From: Desulfobulbaceae bacterium DB1
GTDB taxonomy: Bacteria > Desulfobacterota > Desulfobulbia > Desulfobulbales > SURF-16
Length of the DNA stretch: 64,000 nt
Assembly: GCA_001914235.1 (NCBI GenBank)
Contig: MQUF01000004.1
Location: 1 to 64,000, forward strand
Reading direction: 5' to 3'
How positions within the stretch are numbered: position 1 is the stretch's first letter; the number at the start of each line of letters is the position of its first letter. The translations under genes were made by a program, and so were the position numbers. The notes beneath the pieces were generated by a model, which made no database searches, was not told where the DNA came from, and saw only the letters and a program-made list of their open reading frames with translations. Below are positions 59,203 to 64,000 of this stretch, piece by piece.

Positions 59203-60786
59203 TCAGGTGTGTTCACGGGTTTTGTGGAAGGTGATATCGGGGAACTGCTCCATGGTGCGGGAAAGAGACCATTCGCTGGAGGCGAGGAAGGCGAGATGTC
59301 CTTCCGCGTCAAGTGCCAGGTTCGCCTGTTTTTTCTGTCTGAACTCGTCAAGTTTTTTGCGGTTGTCGCAGCTCACCCAGCGGGCGGTGGCGTAATTAAT
59401 GCCTTCGTAGATCGCCTCGACTGCGTATTCCGCTTTCAGGCGGGCCATGGTGACATCAAACTGCAGAACTCCGACCGCGCCGAGGATGTAGTCGCTTCCC
59501 ATCAAGGGACGGAAGAGCTGCACCGCGCCTTCTTCGGCCAGCTGCACCAGACCCTTGTTGAGCTGTTTCATCTTGAGGGGGTTTTTCAGCAGCACCCGGC
59601 GGAAATGTTCCGGGGCGAAATTGGGAATGCCGGTGTATTTGAGGGGCTCTTTGTCGGTGAAGGTGTCGCCGATCTTGATGGTGCCGTGATTATGGATGCC
59701 GATGATGTCGCCCGGGTAGGCTTCCTCGACATTGGAACGGTCCTGGGCCATGAAAATGGTGGCATTGGCCAGGGACACATCCTTGCCCAGTCGATGATGG
59801 TGCACCTTCATGCCCCGGGTGAATTTGCCGGAGCAGATGCGGAAAAAGGCGATGCGGTCCCGATGGGCCGGATTCATGTTGGCCTGGATTTTAAAGGTGA
59901 AACCGGAAAAGGTCTCTTCTTCCGGAAAGACCGTGCGGGTCAGGGTTTCCCTGGGTCCGGGGGCCGGGGCCAGTTCGACAAAGGCGTCCAGCAATTCCTT
60001 GACGCCGAAGTTGTTGATGGCGCTGCCGAAAAAGACCGGGGTCTGGCTTGCCTTCAGGTATTCATCGAGTTCAAAGGGGTTGGCCGCCCCCATGAGCAGT
60101 TCGATGTCCTCACGCAGCTTATCCGCCTGCCGACCCAGCAGTTCATCGAGTTTCGGGTCGTTGATGTCCTTGACCACCACCGTATCCTGGGGGCGCGTGT
60201 CCTGGCTGGGGGTGAAAAGCTGCAGTTCGTCCCGGTACATGTTGTAGACGCCCTTGAAACTTTTGCCCATGCCGATGGGCCAGGACAGGGGGACGCACTC
60301 GATCTGCAGTTTGTCTTCGATTTCCGCCATGATGTCGAGCGGATTGAGCCCCTCGCGGTCCAGCTTGTTGATGAAGGTGATGACCGGCGTGTTGCGCATG
60401 CGGCAGACCTCCATCAGTTTTTTGGTCTGGGCCTCAACTCCCTTGGCGTTGTCGATCACCATGAGCGCGCTGTCCACCGCGGTCAAAACCCGGTAGGTGT
60501 CTTCGGAAAAATCCTGATGGCCCGGCGTGTCAAGCAGGTTGATTTCATAATCGCGGTAATTGAATTTCATCACTGAGGAGGTGACGGAAATACCGCGTTC
60601 CTGCTCGATGGCCATCCAGTCGCTGACCGCGTGGTTGGCGGTTTTCCGCGATTTAACCGCCCCTGCCATCTGAATGGCGCCGCCGAAGAGCAGCAGCTTT
60701 TCGGTGAGAGTGGTCTTGCCCGCATCCGGGTGGCTGATGATGCCGAAGGTGCGGCGCCGTTGAATTTCTTTTAACAGTTTACTGCT
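59203..60786 (-). CDS. prfC: Peptide chain release factor 3
   Basis: A 527-residue translational GTPase that releases RF1/RF2 from the ribosome. GTPase loops [17 protein letters not shown] and NKLDREG are present; E. coli RF3 is 529 residues. Start: an ATG seven codons earlier has no ribosome site, whereas this GTG follows AAAGGG by seven bases and gives an N-terminus ([14 protein letters not shown]) that fits the length of E. coli RF3. A promoter and hairpin precede it. Confidence 0.93.
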   Translation of the reverse strand, partial: SSKLLKEIQRRRTFGIISHPDAGKTTLTEKLLLFGGAIQMAGAVKSRKTANHAVSDWMAIEQERGISVTSSVMKFNYRDYEINLLDTPGHQDFSEDTYRVLTAVDSALMVIDNAKGVEAQTKKLMEVCRMRNTPVITFINKLDREGLNPLDIMAEIEDKLQIECVPLSWPIGMGKSFKGVYNMYRDELQLFTPSQDTRPQDTVVVKDINDPKLDELLGRQADKLREDIELLMGAANPFELDEYLKASQTPVFFGSAINNFGVKELLDAFVELAPAPGPRETLTRTVFPEEETFSGFTFKIQANMNPAHRDRIAFFRICSGKFTRGMKVHHHRLGKDVSLANATIFMAQDRSNVEEAYPGDIIGIHNHGTIKIGDTFTDKEPLKYTGIPNFAPEHFRRVLLKNPLKMKQLNKGLVQLAEEGAVQLFRPLMGSDYILGAVGVLQFDVTMARLKAEYAVEAIYEGINYATARWVSCDNRKKLDEFRQKKQANLALDAEGHLAFLASSEWSLSRTMEQFPDITFHKTREHT

Positions 60787-60820
60787 CACAAAGTACCCTT
60801 TTGTCATGCCGATGGTTCAT

Positions 60821-60896
60821 AAAATGAAAAACGGGCCGGTTGAGGGGCCCGTTCAAAACAACGTTATCCTATACCAGAAGCATGGTGTTTTGTCCA
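60821..60896 (-). promoter_or_regulatory. Promoter and leader terminator-like hairpin of prfC
   Basis: Minus strand: TGGACA and TATAGG 17 bp apart, then, within about 15 bases of the likely start, AACGGGCC pairing with GGCCCGTT followed by TTTTTCATTTT, an intrinsic-terminator shape lying before the ribosome site. It may attenuate prfC or protect the 5' end. The hairpin would end any transcript before the gene, so some readthrough control seems likely. Confidence 0.65.
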
Positions 60897-61079
60897 GCCT
60901 TTCACGAGGGAAAAGGCGGATTGACGCGGACAAAAACAGCGCGCCCCAGCGGGCGTTGTGCCGCAGGGGGAGGGGAAATTCGCCTGAAAAACGATGTTGC
61001 TATTTCCGCGGGGAGTCGGTAGTAGAGACAAATGTGAGATTTGTTTCCCCCTTATTAACGTTATTTCGGAGAAAAATTC

Positions 61080-61394
61080 ATGTCTGAATTTACCAATGTG
61101 TCGGTGGTTAAAAAAGCAAATGTTTATTTCGGCGGCAAGGTCACCAGCCGTACCGTCATTTTCCCGGATGGCTCCAAAAAGACCCTTGGCGTCATGCTGC
61201 CCGGCGACTACGAGTTCAATACGGCGGACAAGGAGATCATGGAGATTCTGGCCGGTGATCTTGATGTGCTGCTGCCCGGCGACTCCACGTGGAAAACCGT
61301 CAAGGGCGGCGAGGCGTTCGAGGTTCCCGCCAATGCAAAGTTCAGCCTCAAGGTGCGGGAGCTGGCCGACTACTGCTGCTCTTTCATCAAATAA
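61080..61394 (+). CDS. ppnP: Pyrimidine/purine nucleoside phosphorylase PpnP
   Basis: A 104-residue cupin-fold DUF1255 protein. [40 protein letters not shown] and [20 protein letters not shown] are the conserved core. E. coli PpnP phosphorolyses several nucleosides. Its ATG follows CGGAGAAAAATTC. It stands alone and is followed by a repeat array. Confidence 0.9.
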   Translation: MSEFTNVSVVKKANVYFGGKVTSRTVIFPDGSKKTLGVMLPGDYEFNTADKEIMEILAGDLDVLLPGDSTWKTVKGGEAFEVPANAKFSLKVRELADYCCSFIK

Positions 61395-61399
61395 TAAAA

Positions 61400-61551
61400 A
61401 GTGCCTCAAGTACTTCAAGTGCCTCAAGTACTTAAAATGGCTAAAGTACTTGAAGTGGCGGTGCTTTCTGATCAGATAACACCTTTAACTTGAGGCACTT
61501 GAGGCACTTTACACTTTAGGTACGTGAAGGATTTGAAGTACTTCAGGCACT
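61400..61551. repeat. Degenerate 9-bp repeat array with inverted halves
   Basis: Starting six bases after the ppnP stop: AGTGCCTCA, AGTACTTCA, AGTGCCTCA, AGTACTTAA, AATGGCTAA, AGTACTTGA in 9-bp register, then a 30-bp less regular segment, then copies of the reverse complement TGAGGCACT and TCAGGCACT. The halves could pair. Same design as the 8-bp array near 25.2 kb but with different unit length and sequence. Confidence 0.88.
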
Positions 61552-61703
61552 AAAACCGGTAACAGGCCGGAATCCGAAGTGGTGACATAACTTGTTGAAA
61601 TTACGTCACGACATCGGGAGTTCAGAAATTATTTCTCTGTGATCTCCGTGTGCTCCGTGGTGAAAAAAGGATTTTGCCAACCCATCGTCGCAGTCGGCAA
61701 TGG

Positions 61704-62021
61704 TCAAATCGGCGGAGCGATGGTCACCAGGAGGCGCATGTCGGTGACGGCCCGGGCGCCGTGGGGCTCGCTGATGTCGCAGATGAGGATGTCGCCCGCT
61801 TTGGCGGGCAGGGCCGCATTGTTTTCGCCCAGAAATTCTCCGCTTCCTTCGATGACCTGAATGGAGAGCTGTCCTTCGACATGATGGGAATGGACCGGAA
61901 AGGTCTGGCCCGCCTTGATGTTGAAGTTGATGATTTTAAAAAAAGGGGAATCGTGCACCAGGAATTTTTGGATGCCTCCCTCGGCAAAGATTCGGGACTG
62001 ATCCAGGGCGAATGTTTTCAT
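61704..62021 (-). CDS. Cupin-domain protein
   Basis: A 105-residue single cupin. PVHSHHVEGQLSIQVIEGSGEF gives the metal-binding histidines of motif 1, and DISEPHGARAV motif 2. Small cupins of this kind act in sugar, amino-acid or stress metabolism; the substrate is unknown. AGGAGGA (read on the minus strand) precedes the ATG. Confidence 0.83.
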   Translation of the reverse strand: MKTFALDQSRIFAEGGIQKFLVHDSPFFKIINFNIKAGQTFPVHSHHVEGQLSIQVIEGSGEFLGENNAALPAKAGDILICDISEPHGARAVTDMRLLVTIAPPI

Positions 62022-62133
62022 ATTTCCTCCTGCTGGTGAAGATGTTTGATTGGTTTCGTGTCTCCATGATACATTACAGCATAGTGATATTCATTGACTT
62101 AGGTCAAATAAACAGAAGAGGTTGTGGAAATTT

Positions 62134-62823
62134 ATGGCGGCAAAGAAGTTTTATGCGGTGGTCGCGGGTTACGAACCGGGCATCTACGATAACTGGCCCG
62201 CGGCCCAGGCCCAGGTAAAAGGCTTTGCCGGGGCGATCTATAAGGGCTTTGCCACCAGGGCGGAAGCGGAAGCCTGGCAGGGAAAGCCTGAATATGGCGA
62301 TAAAAAAGAAAAAAACAGCGGCAAAAAAGAAAGTCCCATACCGACAGAAGCAGTGGACGGTGAAATCGTCATTTATACCGACGGCGGCAGTATCAACAAC
62401 CCGGGCCCCGGCGGCTACGGCGTCGTCATGATCCGGGACGGCATGCGTCGGGAGTTCAGCGGCGGTTTCCGGCTGACCACCAATAATCGCATGGAGCTGA
62501 TGGGCTGCATTGTCGCCCTGCGGCAACTGAAAGAGCGGCACAAAAAGGTGACGCTTTATTCGGATTCAAGTTATGTGGTCAACGGCATCGCCAAGGGGTG
62601 GGCGAAAAACTGGCGGAAAAAAGGCTGGATCAAATCGGACGGCAAGCCGGCCGTCAACCCTGATCTGTGGGCGGAACTGCTTGAGTTGATTGAGGGGCTT
62701 GATATTACCTTCAACTGGGTGCGGGGACACGCCGGCAACCCGGAAAACGAGCGCTGCGACGAGCTGGCGGTGGCCTCGGCGCGGCAGAAAGGATTGCCCG
62801 AGGATAAGGGGTACCGGGGCTGA
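62134..62823 (+). CDS. rnhA: Ribonuclease HI with N-terminal RNA-binding domain
   Basis: A 229-residue two-domain enzyme. Residues 1-50 are a hybrid-binding (viroplasmin-like) domain (KFYAVVAGYEPGIYDNW); after a charged linker, residues about 85-225 are RNase HI with the DEDD residues in YTDGGSINNPGPGGYG, RMELMGCIVAL, SDSSYVVNGI and RCDELAVASA. It degrades RNA in RNA-DNA hybrids. The ATG used is in GGAAATTTATGGC; a TTG four codons upstream is weaker. Confidence 0.92.
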   Translation: MAAKKFYAVVAGYEPGIYDNWPAAQAQVKGFAGAIYKGFATRAEAEAWQGKPEYGDKKEKNSGKKESPIPTEAVDGEIVIYTDGGSINNPGPGGYGVVMIRDGMRREFSGGFRLTTNNRMELMGCIVALRQLKERHKKVTLYSDSSYVVNGIAKGWAKNWRKKGWIKSDGKPAVNPDLWAELLELIEGLDITFNWVRGHAGNPENERCDELAVASARQKGLPEDKGYRG

Positions 62824-62884
62824 AAGAAAAAGGTTTTGGCGGTTTGATCAATGAAAGAGTATCCTGAGTCAGGAGGAAAATACC

Positions 62885-63589
62885 ATGCCACTCGTCGAAG
62901 CGCGACAACTGGAAAAAACATACGTTGCCGGAGATATCGAGGTCAAGGCGGTGCGGGGGGTCGATTTCAGCATCGAACCGGCCTCCTTTGTTTCCTTTAT
63001 CGGGCCGTCGGGCAGCGGCAAGTCCACCCTGCTCAATATGATCGGTTGCCTTGATCCGCCCACTTCGGGCAGGCTGTTCGTGGCGGGCGCGGATATGACC
63101 CGTCTTGACCGCAAAAAGGCCGCTGATTTTCGCGGCGCCAATATCGGGTTCGTGTTCCAGGATTTCAATCTGATCCCGGTGCTGACGGTCTATGAAAACG
63201 TCGAATATCCGCTCCTCATGGTGCGGAACCGGCCGGTTGCGGAGCGAAAAAAGCGGGTGATGGCCATGCTTGACGCGGTGGGCATGGCGGATCAGGCCGG
63301 CAAATACCCGAACCAGATTTCCGGCGGCCAGAAGCAGCGCGTCGCCGTGGCCCGGGCCCTTGTCACCAGCGCCAAACTGGTGCTGGCAGATGAGCCCACC
63401 GCCAATCTCGACCGGGAAACGGCGGGCAAGGTCATCAGCCTCATGAAAAATATGCGGGATGAGTTCGGCACAACCTTCATTTTTTCCACCCATGACCAAA
63501 AACTGGTGAGCAGCGTGGAAACGATTTTCACCATCGAGGACGGCAGGTTGCAGCAAAACGCCACACAGGGAGGTGCCGACCATGTTTAA
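62885..63589 (+). CDS. LolD/MacB-type ABC transporter ATP-binding protein
   Basis: A 234-residue ATPase of the LolD/MacB family: Walker A GPSGSGKST, signature ISGGQKQR, Walker B LVLADEPTANLD and STHDQKLV. Partner of an FtsX-like permease encoded from within its last codons. AGGAGGAAAA precedes the ATG. Lipoprotein release or envelope export are the usual roles; the substrate is unknown because the operon is cut. Confidence 0.9.
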   Translation: MPLVEARQLEKTYVAGDIEVKAVRGVDFSIEPASFVSFIGPSGSGKSTLLNMIGCLDPPTSGRLFVAGADMTRLDRKKAADFRGANIGFVFQDFNLIPVLTVYENVEYPLLMVRNRPVAERKKRVMAMLDAVGMADQAGKYPNQISGGQKQRVAVARALVTSAKLVLADEPTANLDRETAGKVISLMKNMRDEFGTTFIFSTHDQKLVSSVETIFTIEDGRLQQNATQGGADHV

Positions 63590-64000
63590 TATTTTCAAGC
63601 TGGCGGCGCGCAACCTGCTCCGCTACAAACGGCGCACCTTCCTGACCGCCACGCTGATTACCCTGGGCGTGGTGTCCGTGCTGCTTTTTGTCTCGGTTTC
63701 CGGCTCGTTCAAGGCGATGATGGTCGGCCAGATCACCGATTCCATGCTGGGCCATCTGCAGATCCACCGCAAGGGCTATCTCGCCTCCATCGACAATCTG
63801 CCGCTCAATCGCAACCTCAATGAAAAACAGACGGCAAAGGTGGAGGATGTGCTGGGCAGCGACCCGGCCATTGACTCCTTTACCGTGCGACTGAAGCTGG
63901 GCGCCATGTTCAGCAACTTCAACGAAACCACCAATATCAGGCTTAATGCCGTTATCCCGGAGCAGGAAAGCCGGGCCATGCCGCAGCTCATGGGCCGCAT
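63582..64000 (+). CDS. FtsX/MacB-like permease, 5' part only
   Basis: Begins with ATG overlapping the last eight bases of the ATPase gene and continues to the window end (139 codons visible). MFNIFKLAARNLLRYKRRTF then a hydrophobic segment (about 23-42) and a large periplasmic loop start are the N-terminus of an FtsX-type permease. Its remaining transmembrane segments lie beyond the window. Confidence 0.85.
   Translation, partial: MFNIFKLAARNLLRYKRRTFLTATLITLGVVSVLLFVSVSGSFKAMMVGQITDSMLGHLQIHRKGYLASIDNLPLNRNLNEKQTAKVEDVLGSDPAIDSFTVRLKLGAMFSNFNETTNIRLNAVIPEQESRAMPQLMGR

Overview
The window reads as chromosomal DNA of an anaerobic, Gram-negative Desulfobacterota (deltaproteobacterium), most likely near the Desulfobulbales. 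This is inferred from gene content only: a split biotin-dependent pyruvate carboxylase, a small siroheme-motif protein, a haem-bearing histidine kinase with a tetrahaem cytochrome behind a GEMM riboswitch, a dihaem peroxidase, LPS Kdo genes and Lol/Mac-type export. No rRNA, tRNA or CRISPR array was found. Genes sit on both strands in short operons.

Layout. 1-4.9 kb is an accessory patch: the end of one IS1380-type element, an HDOD protein, two toxin-antitoxin modules with clear promoters and operators, then a complete inverted IS1380 copy that appears to split a small gene. 5.7-9.2 kb holds pycA and pycB. 9.3-13.8 kb has a small CBM48 protein and a transglutaminase/ABC exporter operon. 13.8-22.6 kb is a leftward block: GGDEF-EAL protein, alanine/sodium symporter, ExbBD, a divergent MreB-like protein, an RNA methyltransferase, a protein of unknown function, a PPC/DUF296 protein and DarP. 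22.8-27.9 kb carries kdnB-kdnA, rsmJ, kdsB and mdh, so the organism probably makes 8-amino-Kdo (Kdo8N) for its LPS. 28-36.1 kb is housekeeping: a long CofD/YvcK-like protein, LdtD and MepK (cell wall), QueD/QueE (queuosine), a DUF1015 protein and a TrmN6-like methyltransferase.

36.1-38.6 kb is a likely defence islet with an ATPase and an RloB-like TOPRIM partner. 38.7-42.5 kb is a three-gene signalling operon (tetrahaem cytochrome, haem-sensor kinase, receiver-kinase hybrid) led by a GEMM cyclic-dinucleotide riboswitch that I recognised by motif and which has a plausible terminator platform. 42.7-49.7 kb has YcaO-TPR, a J-domain protein, a dihaem peroxidase with a strong upstream palindrome, a radical SAM protein and a siroheme-motif protein. 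49.8-53.5 kb encodes one 1221-residue exported protein. 54.2-58 kb has a DUF2867 reductase, a DUF523-DUF1722 protein, a flavin-binding gene with an apparent frameshift at A AAA AAG, and an IS110 remnant. 58.3-64 kb has an NapH-like Fe-S protein, prfC with a hairpin leader, ppnP, a cupin protein, rnhA and the start of a Lol/Mac-type ABC operon cut by the window end.

The most notable points are the riboswitch-led haem-signalling operon, the ATPase/RloB pair, the Kdo8N cluster, and the in-register 8-bp and 9-bp degenerate repeat arrays with inverted halves in 3' intergenic positions. All names rest on reading the sequence and motif memory; no database search was possible.
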